Shown piece by piece: positions 25,163 through 35,209 of a stretch of 51,550 nucleotides of DNA (positions within the stretch are counted from its first letter, which is position 1; each line of letters begins with the position of its first letter). Both the position numbers and the translations under genes were made by a program. Origin of the DNA: Ideonella_A sp031398385 (lineage in GTDB: Bacteria; Pseudomonadota; Gammaproteobacteria; Burkholderiales; Burkholderiaceae_C); the NCBI GenBank assembly GCA_031398385.1, contig JANNNE010000306.1, positions 1 through 51,550 on the forward strand, written 5' to 3'. The notes below the pieces were generated by a model, which ran no database searches, was not told the origin of the DNA, and was given only the letters and a program-made list of their open reading frames with translations.

Positions 25163-28100
25163 GGCCCGACCTCGAGTGTGGCATTCGGTGTTTCGCCGTG
25201 GGTTTCCGGCGCGTACATCGCCTCGACCCGTGTCGGTGGGAGCTGGAAGGTGCCCGGGTTGTTGAGCCGCAGCGAATATTCGATCACGTGTCTGCCGCGC
25301 GGCAGGAAGGCGTGATAGCCGCGGTAGGCCTCGAGGCTGCGCTCTTCGAAAGCCAGCCAGGCCGATCCTTCGCGGCGTTCGTCGCGGCTGGCGATCGCGC
25401 TGTCGCGGCCCAGGCCGGACCCGAGCACCGTCGCTCCGGCGGGCACCGGATCGCTGACCACCACCCAGCTCATGTCGCTGCCCGCATCGATCTCCAGCCG
25501 CACCCGCATCACGTCGCCGCGCGACCAGCGGCCTTCCACCTTGCGTTCGATCGCCCGCACACTGCGCGTCACGCCGTAGCCCGCATTGAACGGCGCCTTC
25601 AATGCAATCGCCGCCAGCGTCTGCACGGTCAGCCAGGGTTTGCCGCTGCCGCCATGTTCGGCCCGAAACTGCCCGGCACCGACCGGCCAGGGCAGCCGCA
25701 ACTCACCGCCCGCGGGTTGTTGCGACCAGTCGAACCACAGCGGTGATGCGCCGGCCGTGGCCAGCGCGGAGTTCGCACCCGCCGCGCCCGCGATGCTGAA
25801 TTCGGTGCGCCCGGTCACCGGCGTCGATTCGAACCGGGCCGAGAACTTCTCCAACGCCAGCACGCCCCACACGTTTGCGGTGGTGGTCGCCCAGGCCCCT
25901 CCCTGTTGACGCGCCAGGCTGCCAAGCACCAGCCGCGGCAGGTCATCTTTCCAGCCCGCTTCATCGACGACGGCCAGGATCAGGCGCGCCGCATTGGCGT
26001 CGGCGCTGTCCATCAGCCACCACCAGTTGTCGGTCGATTCGGTGCTGAATTTGAGCGTGGTGCCGGCAAACGTCAGGCGGCTGCGCAGGATCTGCTGCGC
26101 CTCGGCGTTGCGCTGTGCGCGCTCCGCAATGCCGTCGACCCGCTTCAGGATGCGCAGCCAGTCGATCACCGCGGCGGTCGGCCAGGTGTTCGGTGCCAAG
26201 TTGATCGAACCCAGCATCGCCGCCTGCGCCATTCTGTGGCGCGACAGGGCCTCGATCGCTGCGAGCTTGCGCACGTCGAGGTCACGGCTGCGGGCGAATG
26301 CTGGCGCCCACAGGCGGCGCTCGATGCGGCCGGTGGCGAAGGCCTGCAGCCCCTGCAGCATGCGTTGCCGGCTGGCGGCGGGGATCTCGAAGCCGGCTTC
26401 GTCGGCCGCGGCAATCAGGTGCGCGGTCAGGCGGTCGCTGCCGGCGGCGGCATCGCCCGGCCGAGGCGGGAAATACGCCGCTAGCCCATCCGCATCGAGG
26501 TAAGCCGGCAGGCGATTGGCGAGCTCATTCCAGCCGGCACGGTCGGCGAGCCCGACCGCCTTGGCGAATTCCTGCTCCAGGCAGCTGTAGGGATAGGTTT
26601 CGAAGAATCGGCGAATCCCCGGCAACGCGCCGCTCAGGCGTGGCTGGACCGCCGCGACGATGCCGCCCGATTTGACGCCACTGGCCGGCAAGGCCTGCGC
26701 GGGTGCGGCCACCGGCATCGTGAACGAGCCATCGATGCGCTCCAGCGTGGCCTGTGTGACGCGCAAGGGCACGGCAGCAACCACGCGCTGCGCCAGTTTC
26801 AGTCGGTCGACGGCCTGCCCGCCGCCCTGCTCGACCGCCTCGACCTGCCAACTCAAGCCGACCGCCTGCGCCGGCACCTCGACGTCCCAGGCCACTGCGC
26901 TGGCCGCTCCAGCCGGCAGCGCGACATCGCGTACCGGGAGCTTGATCGGCATCGATTCGGAACCGGCATCGCCGTTCTGCGCGCTGCCTTGCAGAGACGC
27001 CCGCACCGTCATGTCCTTGGCGGTCGTGTTGCGCAGCGTCAGCATCGCGCTGAACCGGTCACCGTCACGCACCAGCGCAGGCAGACCGGCCAGCACCTGC
27101 AAATCCTGGCTGACCCGGATGCTGGTGCTGCCGGTGCCGAATTTCTGCGGCGAGGCATCGGCGATCGCGACCAGCCGGAAACTGGTCAGCGAATCGTTCA
27201 GCGGCACCTCGATCGTGGCCTCGCCCTTGGCGTCGAGCACGACCCGCGGCACCCAGACCAGCAGCGTATCGAACAGCTCGCGCACCCCGCCCCGCCCGCC
27301 ACCGCCGCCGGCCGCAACCGCCTTGCGCCCATAGTGCCGCCGCCCGATGATCTCACTCTGCGCGGTGCTGGTCTCGACGCCCCAGTCGCGTTGGCGGAAC
27401 ATCGAGTCGAGCAAATTCCACGAGCTGTTGTCGCGCAGCGCGAGCAAGCCTTCGTCGACCGCCGCGAAAGCCACCTGCGCACCGACCATCGGCTGATCGC
27501 CCTGCGTCACCTTGACGCGCACGACGGCTTTTTCACGCACCCGATACACCGCCTTGTCGGCGCTGACGCTCACCTTCAGTTCATGTGCGGCGATGCCGAC
27601 CTTCAACGCCGCCACGCCGAACTTGAAGCTCGGCTTCGCCAGGTCGACCATCGCGGTCGGCGCCTGGTAGCGCCGCCCTTCGTACCAGAAGGCGCGAACC
27701 CAGTTGATCGGCTCGCGCCAGCCCCAGGTGAACAGCGAATACCACGGCACCTCTCGAATCCGCCCGCGCAGCGCCAGCACGCTGACATAGACGTTCGGCC
27801 CCCAGCCGGGCAGGATCGGCACCTCGATGCTCGGATCGTCACCACGCAAGTTCACCACCCGGGTATCCAACACGCCTTCGCGCTCGACGGCCACCAGTGC
27901 GGTCGCCTCGCGAAACGGCATGCGCACCTGCAGGCGGGCGGTTTCGCCGGGCTCGTAGCGCAGTTTCTCGGGCAACACGTCGATGCGGTCGTCGTTGTCC
28001 TGCGCGAACCAGAGCTCGTCGCGCCCGCTGATCCAGATGCTGGTCGCGGCGCGGCCGAGGTGGCCGGCGCCGTCCTTGGCTTCGACGATCAGCTCGACCT

Positions 28101-31100
28101 GGCCAGCGCGCTGGATGTCGGCCTCGCACAGCAGCAGCCCACGCTCGTCGCTGGCGCCGCTGCACAGGCTGCCGAGGTCCTTGACCTCGTTGTGGTTCTC
28201 ATACGCGTAGAAGCCGCCGACCAGCCGTTTGCGGGTGCTGATGACCTGTGTGTGGCGGCCCCGCACCGTCAGTTGCTGGCCCTTGATCGGGCGCCCGGCG
28301 GTGTCGAGCGCGATTGCGGTGAACTTGACCTTGCCACGCGTGTTGGCCCATGAACTGGTCTTGATGCCCGGTACCACCGCGCTGGGCCACAGGGCCACCC
28401 GCGTGGCGATGGTGGCTGTCTCGCCGTTCGGGTCGTTGAAGGCGACCTCGACCAGCAACTCGCCCGGCCGATCGATCGCCGGCAGTTCCTTCAGCTCGAC
28501 GCTTGCAGCGCCGGCGCGGTCGGTGGTCAGCGCCAGCTTGTCGGCAACCAGCCGTCCGTCGCGTGGCGGCGCGTCATCGGCATCGTCATCATCCTGCTGC
28601 GGGTTGCGCTGGGTCGGCTCGGTCGGCGGATTGAAACTGAAGCCGGAGCGCCCCTCGAAGTTGACATACCGGTTCTTCAGCAATGCGCTGGCCGTGACCG
28701 GTGCGCTCGCCATCGGTCCGCCAGCCAGGTAGTTCATCTGCAGTGCAAACGCCAGCTGCGCCGGCGCCACCGGCACCTGCGTGGGCGCACTGAGCCGTGC
28801 ATCGATCAGCGGCACACGAAATTCCTCGACCCGGAAATCCCCGCTCGACCAGCTGCTGCGGCGGCGTCCGCTCGCATCGCCATCGCGTTCCAGTAGCACC
28901 TCGTAGCTGCCGAGCTTGGCCGCCACCGGGATGCTCCAGGTCGACACTGCGCTGCGGCCGGCATCCCAGAGCAGCGGCTGCACGACTTCTTCGCCGCTGC
29001 CCTGGTGCACGATCTTGATCCGGCTCGGCAGATCGGCCGGCGGAACGGCGGCCAGGCCGGCGCCGGTTTCCAGGCGCGCGAAATGTTTCATCGATACCGT
29101 CTCGCCGGCCCGCAACAGGCTGCGGTCGAATACGGTGTGGGTGCGCATCTCCGGCTGCGGACCGCTGGCGGTCGGCAATCCGAAACGCCAGCCTTCGATA
29201 CCCTTCTGCCAGTGGCTGAAGACAAACGAGACATCGCTTCGACCCTTGAACGGGCCGTCTGGAACGATGCGTCGCGCGGTCACGAAAAAGCCCGATTCGC
29301 CGGGACATTCACCCATGTCGGGATCGAGCGCCAGCTTGATCGGCGCCAGTCCGCGCACATCGGTCCGGCCGTTCCAGAGTGGCTTGCCGGTGCAGGTGTA
29401 GACCGCCACCTCGGCATTCGCTACCACCTGCCCGCGATCGAGACTGGTCACCCAGACCAGGCTGTTTTCACGCCCCAGCTTGAAATGAACGCCCAGGTTG
29501 GTGACCAGCACCCCGCTGCGCACGAACAAGGGCGCACGCTTGTCGAGCAGCGCCTGGCCGAGGCGCGCCGATTCGATCTCAACGACGTGGTACCCGGGCT
29601 CGCCGAGCGGGATGCCGACCACCTCGAACGGCCGCGGGTCGCCGCCATGCAAGTGCGGCAGTTCCAGGCGCTTGGCTTCGGGCAGCTTGTTGAGCAGCGA
29701 CAACTCGCGGGTGCCGACCTGCCGCTCAACCCGCCGTTCGATGACTCGACCGCGCGCATCGCGTTCGCGTTCGATCACCGTCCATTGCGCCTTGGGAAGC
29801 CCGGCGGCTTCGGCCGACAGCGTGCCTTCGTGGAAACGCTGCAGGCGGTTGTACCAGGCCAGGATGTCGGCGTCGCCATCGATGCGCTTGACGCGGACGC
29901 CGCTGCCGGCCCCGGTTTGCTGGCCAGACGTGGTGCGCAGATCCCCCTGTACATGGCGCAACGTGAGCGGCACCACCGGATCGGCGCTTTCGACGATGCC
30001 GAACGGGGCGGCAGCGAACTTGGCGATCGGCGGCGCATCGCCGGTCCGCACCTCGAGCGGAAAACTCGCGGCATTGGCAAGCGCGCGGCCGGTCACGTCC
30101 TGCATTGCCTTCGGCATCTCCAGGCGCAGCCGCGCGTTGATCGGCATCGGCAGCGGGAACTGGATGTCGCTGAGTTCGGGCGTCTTGTCGTCCGGGTCGA
30201 ATTTCGGTTCGATGGCCTTGCCGTCGGCGCCGATCAGCCGCACCTGCGCCGCCAGCTCTCGTTTCACCGGCGCGGAGAATCGCAGCGTGATCGGCCGGAT
30301 CGGCAGGCAATCGGCGGCAGCGCGTTCGCGCTCGCAGCTGAACTCGGCCGTGAATGCCGCACGAACCTGGAACGAGAACGATTGCTCGATGGTGGTGAGC
30401 AGTTTCGGATCGGCCCTGGCCGCAATGCCGCGGCCCCAGATCAGCCGCACCGCCGCGTTGCCGGGCAGCGGCCGCGGGCAGCGCAGCAGCAACACACGCG
30501 CCGCCTTGGCGCCGGTCAGACGGCGCGCCTGCAACACCGCGTCGCGCGCAGGGCCACCGACGAGTAGCACCGGCTGGCGCTCGCCGATGCCCTCGACCTC
30601 GCACCAGGTGTTTGCGGTGACGGTCGCATCGACTGCCGGGCCGTTGAGGCGCAGCAGAAAGTGCTGATTCTCCTCGATCATCGACCCTTCGTATGGCGAT
30701 GCCGACAGCACCGCAGGCCCGCCGGTGTTGAAACCGAACTCGGTGCGACCGCTCAGTGCCGACGCGGAAGCCAGCGGCTTCCACTCGTTGCGCAGCTTGA
30801 TGGTGCAGCGGCTGCCTGGCGGCAGGGGCTCCGGAAAGTCGTAAACCCATGACCGGGCATTCACCCACCGACCCTTGCCCTGGGTAGCGCCTCCGGTGCA
30901 GCGGACCGCCATCGGGTCAAGCAGCCGAGGCTCGCCGAGCGGCACCACGTCTTCGGAGAAGCGCAGCACGACCTGCCGCACCTCCGCCACCTCGCCTTGC
31001 GGGCTGAAGGATTCGATCGTGGTCGCAGACGCCGCCGTCGCGACAACGGCCAGCCCCGCACCCGCCAGCCAGGATCGAAAGCAAAACATCAGTCGTTTCA

Positions 31101-31101
31101 T
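25159..31101 (-). CDS. yfhM: Bacterial alpha-2-macroglobulin, periplasmic protease trap
   Basis: A 1980-aa secreted protein, larger than E. coli YfhM (about 1650). The signal peptide MKRLMFCFRSWLAGAGLAVV ends near ATAASA, with no lipobox cysteine. The central part holds macroglobulin and A2M domains (GLLALRDNSSWNLLD; LFDTLLVWVPRVVLDAKGEA). The thioester motif CLEQ follows YPYS. After it come the helical thioester domain and a C-terminal receptor-binding-like region (AGATVLGSGLGRDS). A glycine-rich AAGGGGGRGG stretch just before the A2M domain could be an exposed linker. The family traps proteases that enter the periplasm. The start is ATG 31101, giving a proper signal peptide. Confidence 0.95.
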   Translation of the reverse strand: MKRLMFCFRSWLAGAGLAVVATAASATTIESFSPQGEVAEVRQVVLRFSEDVVPLGEPRLLDPMAVRCTGGATQGKGRWVNARSWVYDFPEPLPPGSRCTIKLRNEWKPLASASALSGRTEFGFNTGGPAVLSASPYEGSMIEENQHFLLRLNGPAVDATVTANTWCEVEGIGERQPVLLVGGPARDAVLQARRLTGAKAARVLLLRCPRPLPGNAAVRLIWGRGIAARADPKLLTTIEQSFSFQVRAAFTAEFSCERERAAADCLPIRPITLRFSAPVKRELAAQVRLIGADGKAIEPKFDPDDKTPELSDIQFPLPMPINARLRLEMPKAMQDVTGRALANAASFPLEVRTGDAPPIAKFAAAPFGIVESADPVVPLTLRHVQGDLRTTSGQQTGAGSGVRVKRIDGDADILAWYNRLQRFHEGTLSAEAAGLPKAQWTVIERERDARGRVIERRVERQVGTRELSLLNKLPEAKRLELPHLHGGDPRPFEVVGIPLGEPGYHVVEIESARLGQALLDKRAPLFVRSGVLVTNLGVHFKLGRENSLVWVTSLDRGQVVANAEVAVYTCTGKPLWNGRTDVRGLAPIKLALDPDMGECPGESGFFVTARRIVPDGPFKGRSDVSFVFSHWQKGIEGWRFGLPTASGPQPEMRTHTVFDRSLLRAGETVSMKHFARLETGAGLAAVPPADLPSRIKIVHQGSGEEVVQPLLWDAGRSAVSTWSIPVAAKLGSYEVLLERDGDASGRRRSSWSSGDFRVEEFRVPLIDARLSAPTQVPVAPAQLAFALQMNYLAGGPMASAPVTASALLKNRYVNFEGRSGFSFNPPTEPTQRNPQQDDDDADDAPPRDGRLVADKLALTTDRAGAASVELKELPAIDRPGELLVEVAFNDPNGETATIATRVALWPSAVVPGIKTSSWANTRGKVKFTAIALDTAGRPIKGQQLTVRGRHTQVISTRKRLVGGFYAYENHNEVKDLGSLCSGASDERGLLLCEADIQRAGQVELIVEAKDGAGHLGRAATSIWISGRDELWFAQDNDDRIDVLPEKLRYEPGETARLQVRMPFREATALVAVEREGVLDTRVVNLRGDDPSIEVPILPGWGPNVYVSVLALRGRIREVPWYSLFTWGWREPINWVRAFWYEGRRYQAPTAMVDLAKPSFKFGVAALKVGIAAHELKVSVSADKAVYRVREKAVVRVKVTQGDQPMVGAQVAFAAVDEGLLALRDNSSWNLLDSMFRQRDWGVETSTAQSEIIGRRHYGRKAVAAGGGGGRGGVRELFDTLLVWVPRVVLDAKGEATIEVPLNDSLTSFRLVAIADASPQKFGTGSTSIRVSQDLQVLAGLPALVRDGDRFSAMLTLRNTTAKDMTVRASLQGSAQNGDAGSESMPIKLPVRDVALPAGAASAVAWDVEVPAQAVGLSWQVEAVEQGGGQAVDRLKLAQRVVAAVPLRVTQATLERIDGSFTMPVAAPAQALPASGVKSGGIVAAVQPRLSGALPGIRRFFETYPYSCLEQEFAKAVGLADRAGWNELANRLPAYLDADGLAAYFPPRPGDAAAGSDRLTAHLIAAADEAGFEIPAASRQRMLQGLQAFATGRIERRLWAPAFARSRDLDVRKLAAIEALSRHRMAQAAMLGSINLAPNTWPTAAVIDWLRILKRVDGIAERAQRNAEAQQILRSRLTFAGTTLKFSTESTDNWWWLMDSADANAARLILAVVDEAGWKDDLPRLVLGSLARQQGGAWATTTANVWGVLALEKFSARFESTPVTGRTEFSIAGAAGANSALATAGASPLWFDWSQQPAGGELRLPWPVGAGQFRAEHGGSGKPWLTVQTLAAIALKAPFNAGYGVTRSVRAIERKVEGRWSRGDVMRVRLEIDAGSDMSWVVVSDPVPAGATVLGSGLGRDSAIASRDERREGSAWLAFEERSLEAYRGYHAFLPRGRHVIEYSLRLNNPGTFQLPPTRVEAMYAPETHGETPNATLEVGP

Positions 31102-31192
31102 GCCTGCCCTTGAACTCGATCGACAGCAGCGAAGGTGCCGCGTGGTGCAGGGCTTTAGTCTAAGGTGCCGCTTCAACGTCCGAACGGGTGTG

Positions 31193-31552
31193 TTAGACGT
31201 TTTCGGATAGCGGCAAGGCAACGAAGTGGAGGAACAAGATCAGCGCCAGAATGGCTGCGCAAACGGCAACACTTCTCATCAGCAGGCGTGCGCGCAGGCT
31301 GCCAAGTTCCGATCGACGGATCTTCGACAGCGGGCGTTCCCGATCAGCGTCGTTGCGGTGCTTGTCGATCGCCGCGCATCGATGGATGGTTCGACGCGAT
31401 CGGTCGGTGGCGGCTTCCAGGCCACTGGGGCCCGCGCTGTCAACGCGCTGGCTCTTCGGCCGGTTGGCGACTGGCGCCGCCTGGTCGGCATCCCGGATAA
31501 AGGGCTCGGTGTCCTGAATGTCGTCGCGGTCTTCGATTCGTCGCTGGGTCAC
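31193..31552 (-). CDS. Small protein with C-terminal membrane anchor
   Basis: A 119-aa candidate with no recognised family. Residues 1-90 are highly charged and polar. Residues about 93-112 (SVAVCAAILALILFLHFVAL) form one strong membrane span, leaving a short tail. This tail-anchored layout is unlikely by chance in DNA this GC-rich. The start would be GTG with AAGGA very close upstream. It is upstream of the alpha-2-macroglobulin gene on the same strand, with a 91-base gap. Confidence 0.5.
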   Translation of the reverse strand: MTQRRIEDRDDIQDTEPFIRDADQAAPVANRPKSQRVDSAGPSGLEAATDRSRRTIHRCAAIDKHRNDADRERPLSKIRRSELGSLRARLLMRSVAVCAAILALILFLHFVALPLSENV

Positions 31553-31629
31553 TTCCTTGACGCCTTCGCAGTTCGTTTGCAGTTTTCAACGTTGGTCGGT
31601 TGGGGCCGTTGGTCGAAGGCCGACCACGT

Positions 31630-32109
31630 GGTGGGTCAGGATGCCAAAATATATCGTTATCCCGGCGGGGCGGGATTCTGGAACTGAAGTTCGCGCCCGC
31701 AATGGGCGTGCCGAGAACCCCCCTGCGACTGGCGCTGGGTGAACTCCAGAAGCAGGGGCTGCTGGAGCGGGTCAGCAAACGGGGTTTCTGCGTGCGCGGC
31801 GATACCGGTATCACGGCCGATCAGGATCTGGTGGTTCGCGGCCACTACAACGCGAAACTCGCGGCGATGAACATCGCAGACGGATTCACCACCGGTCCGG
31901 TCGAGGCGGCCTACGTCATCAACGAACTGGTGAAGCCGGCCTCGGAGTTGGCATCGCACGCCAATGAAGTCGCCACCGTCGACGGCAAGGTCAGAGCGGG
32001 CAGCAAGACCGAGGCCTTCATCAAGGCCAGCAAGGTGCCGGTACTGATCCCGTTGTCCGGCAAGACGCTCGAATTCGATGCCGCCGGTCAAAGCCCGGCG
32101 AATTGCTGA
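31630..32109 (+). pseudogene. Decayed GntR (FadR-type) regulator joined to an unknown tail
   Basis: The helix-turn-helix of a GntR regulator is clear in one frame (GVPRTPLRLALGELQKQGLL, then a GRGF-type wing). The segment expected before it (VGQDAKIYRY) lies in another frame just upstream, so a frameshift falls near 31665-31680. About 15 residues between FAP and MGVPRTP are also missing. After the wing the FCD or UTRA effector domain is absent. Instead about 90 residues of protein-like but unrecognised sequence follow (HYNAKLAAMNIADGF; TKTEA-like stretches) to the stop at 32109. The tail may come from a second gene. Confidence 0.6.
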
Positions 32110-32157
32110 GCGGAGGTTGACGTATTCGCTGTCGGGTGAGCGGCGGGCGGCTGCGCT

Positions 32158-34686
32158 TCAGATCGTGGATCGGCCGCGCCCGCCCTCCTTGGCCCGGTAC
32201 ATCGCTTTGTCGGCACGGGCCAGCAGATCACTGCCACCCTGGGTTGGATCGGCGTCATGCACGACGCCAACGCTGGCACCAATCTGCAGTTGATTGGTGC
32301 CTACCTTGAACGGCAGCTGCCCGGCTGCCACCACCTTGGCTGCGACCGATTGGGCGTTGGCCAGTTCGTGCACACCGGTCAGCAGCAATGCGAACTCGTC
32401 ACCGCCCAGGCGCGCGACCGAATCGGACGGGCGAACCAACCTGACCAGGCGTTGCGCGAACAGCTGCAGCACCTTGTCACCGCTGGCATGGCCGTGGTTG
32501 TCGTTCACCGCCTTGAAGTGATCAAGGTCGACATACAGCAGCGCACTGGTCGGCCCATTGCCATTTTTGAATGTCTGTTCGAGGCGCGCCTCGAAGCCGG
32601 TCCGGTTCAGCAGCCCGGTCAGCGGGTCCCGCTCGGCGAGCCGCTGCAGCCGAACCGCTTCATTCCGATGCGGCGTGATGTCGAGTGCGACGATCACGAA
32701 GCCGTCGATGCTGCCGTCCTGCAAATGCAAGGGGATGTAGCTCACCGCGAGGTGCGGCGCACCGGGGCGTTTCGGATAGGCGCGCTCGAACTGCACCGTC
32801 TCGCCGGCCAGCGCACGCTGCGCCCAGGCGGCGCTGCGTTCGGCCTCCGATTGCTCCAGCACCGCTCGTGCATGGCGCCCCACGACCTCGTCGCGTCCGA
32901 CCCCGTACCAGCGCTCGAAGGCGCTGTTGACGAAGCGATAACGCAGATTGCGATCGACCACCGACACGATCGCCGGCATGGCCTCGATAACCGCGCGCAT
33001 GGTGGTGGTTTGACGCTGTATCTCGCGCTCGGACCGGCTGCGCTCGGTGATGTCGAAGCCAATCGAATAGACACCGCGCACGACGCCGCTTGCAGCGACG
33101 TCGGGGATGAGGCGACTTTCGATGCGCAGCAGATTCTTTCCGGCGGTCTCGTCGAATTCGAACTGTTGGGCCTCGCCAGCGAGGGCCCGAACCAGCCGCA
33201 GTTGCATGTCTGGATCGTCCGCTTCGGGGAGCAGCTCGCGCCGAGTCGCCCCGATGATGGTCTCGCGTTCGCGGTCGAAATGGCGGCAGTCCGCCAGGTT
33301 GACAAAGCGGTAGCGCTGATCGTGGTCGATGTAAGCAATGCGCACCGGCAGGTTGTCGGTGATGCGGCGCACAAAATCCTCGCTCTCGTCGATTCGCTGC
33401 TCGAGCAGCTTGCGCTCGGTGATGTCCTGGAGCGCACCCACCAGACGAATCGGCTGAGCGTCGTCGAACTCGACCTCACCAACCGCACGGGTCCAGATTG
33501 ATCGCCCGGTCGCGGTGATCAACGGCAACTCCAGATCCCAGCCCTCGCCGCGATCCATGGCACGCTGCACCGCCATCTCGATCACCGATCGGGACTCGGG
33601 CGCGTAGAAGTCGAGGCCGGACTGGAGCGTCGGCACATAGTCGGGCCCGACCTCGTGGATGCGGCGCGTCTGTTCGGACCAGCTCAGCTTGCCCGCCCGC
33701 AGATCCAGCTCCCACCCACCCACCCCGGCCACCCGGCCGGTTCGCGACAGGAAATCCTCGCTCGCGCGCAGCGCCGTTTCGGCCTGAATCTGCGCCGTCA
33801 CGTCGCGGCCCACTGAGCGCAGCAGCGGGGCGTCGGCCGCATCGCGCTGAACGCTGTTCGACCAGTCCACCCACAGCTCGCTGCCATCGGGGGCCTGCAT
33901 GCGGTTCTGGCTGTGTTCGATCTTGCCGGTCGAGAGCACCTGCGCCAGACGGGCCTGCACCGCCTCCCGATCGGTCGCCTCGACCATGTCAAACAGGCTG
34001 CGGCCAACCAGCTCGGCTGGCGCTCGACCAAACTGGCGTGCGTAGGCCGGGTTGACGTAGACGAGCACCCCATCGGGCCGCGCCAACGAGACCAGTTCGC
34101 TCTGTTCCTCGTTGATCGCGCGATGCTGTGCCTCGCTGGCGATCAGCGCCTGTTCGTAGGCGCTGCGCGCCTTCAGCGCGCGCTCGATCAGGTCGCGACG
34201 CATCTGCAACATTTGGGTGGCGATTCGCGCCAGCGATTGCAAGGCGCGGATCTGGCCCGCATCAAGGTGGTGCGCCTTGCTGTCGATCACGCACAGGGTC
34301 CCGATGCGTTCACCGCCCTCCAGCTGCAACGGCGCTCCCGCGTAGAAGCGGATGGCGGGCGCCCCGGTCACGAGCGGGTTGTCGCAGAAGCGCGGGTCCT
34401 GGCTTGCGTCCGCAATCTCGAACACGCCATCATCCAGGATTGCGTGGGCGCAGAACGCGATGTCACGCGGCGTCTCGCGTACGCCGGGCAATCCGATCCC
34501 GGCCTTGAACCACTGCCGATCCGCGTCGATCAGGCTCAGCAGTGCAATCGGTGTGCCGCATAGCTCGCTGGCCAGCTGCACGAGGCTGTCGAACACTGCT
34601 TCCGGTTCGGAGTCGAGGACCAGCAGTTCACGCAGCCGTGCCAGGCGATCCGTTTCGTTGTCCGGAAACTGGGCAGGGGTTGTCAT
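32158..34686 (-). CDS. Diguanylate cyclase with GAF and four PAS domains
   Basis: Cytoplasmic sensor of about 842 aa with no membrane span. The N-terminal GAF domain (about 15-165) has FKAGIGLPGVRETPRDIAFC and GTLCVIDSK. Four PAS units follow, marked by the ends GRDVTAQIQAE, LQDITERKLLE, GFDITERSRSE and ALDITPHRNEA. The C-terminal GGDEF domain has DPLTGLLNRTGFE, LYVDLDHFK and RLGGDEFALL. It is preceded five residues earlier by RPSD, the inhibitory-site pattern RxxD, so product inhibition is likely. It should make cyclic-di-GMP; no EAL domain is present. The start is uncertain: ATG 34686, or GTG 34719 eleven codons earlier, both without a good ribosome site. Confidence 0.92.
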   Translation of the reverse strand: MTTPAQFPDNETDRLARLRELLVLDSEPEAVFDSLVQLASELCGTPIALLSLIDADRQWFKAGIGLPGVRETPRDIAFCAHAILDDGVFEIADASQDPRFCDNPLVTGAPAIRFYAGAPLQLEGGERIGTLCVIDSKAHHLDAGQIRALQSLARIATQMLQMRRDLIERALKARSAYEQALIASEAQHRAINEEQSELVSLARPDGVLVYVNPAYARQFGRAPAELVGRSLFDMVEATDREAVQARLAQVLSTGKIEHSQNRMQAPDGSELWVDWSNSVQRDAADAPLLRSVGRDVTAQIQAETALRASEDFLSRTGRVAGVGGWELDLRAGKLSWSEQTRRIHEVGPDYVPTLQSGLDFYAPESRSVIEMAVQRAMDRGEGWDLELPLITATGRSIWTRAVGEVEFDDAQPIRLVGALQDITERKLLEQRIDESEDFVRRITDNLPVRIAYIDHDQRYRFVNLADCRHFDRERETIIGATRRELLPEADDPDMQLRLVRALAGEAQQFEFDETAGKNLLRIESRLIPDVAASGVVRGVYSIGFDITERSRSEREIQRQTTTMRAVIEAMPAIVSVVDRNLRYRFVNSAFERWYGVGRDEVVGRHARAVLEQSEAERSAAWAQRALAGETVQFERAYPKRPGAPHLAVSYIPLHLQDGSIDGFVIVALDITPHRNEAVRLQRLAERDPLTGLLNRTGFEARLEQTFKNGNGPTSALLYVDLDHFKAVNDNHGHASGDKVLQLFAQRLVRLVRPSDSVARLGGDEFALLLTGVHELANAQSVAAKVVAAGQLPFKVGTNQLQIGASVGVVHDADPTQGGSDLLARADKAMYRAKEGGRGRSTI

Positions 34687-34857
34687 GTCAGAGGGAGTAT
34701 CAACCCGGACGGTTGACACGTCGACTCATTGACGCTTCGCGTACGATCCGACCCTGCGTCAACCCGGCTGACTCCACATGCGAGACCTCGTGAAACCGCG
34801 ACTTGCACGATTGGCGCCCTGCCATTCGGCCACGTCCGCGCGGCCAGCGACAGTATT

Positions 34858-35202
34858 GTGAACTTCCTGCAGGGTATCGCGTGGCTGATGTTGTGCCAAT
34901 CGGCAGGCGAGTTGGTGGCGCGCGGCTTGTTGCTGCGTGTACCGGGGCCGGTCATCGGCATGCTGATCCTGCTCGCAGCGCTGAATCTGCCAATCGTGCG
35001 CAAGCCGGTCGGCATCGCCGCCGAGGCCTTGTTGGGTCGCCTGTCGCTGCTGTTCGTGCCGGTCGGTGTCGGTGTGATGGCGCACCTGGATCTGCTGGCG
35101 CAGTTCGGGTTTCGAGTGCTGCTGGTGGTCGTGTTGTCGACCTGGATCGGCATGTCGATCACGGCACTGTTGTTGAACAGGCTGTGGCGGCGCAGCGGAT
35201 AG
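34858..35202 (+). CDS. lrgA: CidA/LrgA family membrane protein
   Basis: A 114-aa protein with four hydrophobic spans. It has the family signature VPGPVIGMLILLAALN near 30-45 and LLFVPVGVGVMAHLDLL near 70-86. CidA/LrgA proteins are holin-like and act with an LrgB/CidB partner in murein hydrolase control or small-metabolite export. A GTG start at 34858 places the first span right at the N-terminus. An upstream ATG at 34729 would add 43 residues unlike the family. The partner gene directly downstream is broken, so this protein may now lack its mate. Confidence 0.82.
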   Translation: MNFLQGIAWLMLCQSAGELVARGLLLRVPGPVIGMLILLAALNLPIVRKPVGIAAEALLGRLSLLFVPVGVGVMAHLDLLAQFGFRVLLVVVLSTWIGMSITALLLNRLWRRSG

Positions 35203-35209
35203 GCCGGCG

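Noticed and set aside
29005..30567. Long open frame (520 aa) on the plus strand within the alpha-2-macroglobulin gene
   Set aside because: Antisense shadow; Arg/Gln/His-rich sequence without domains.
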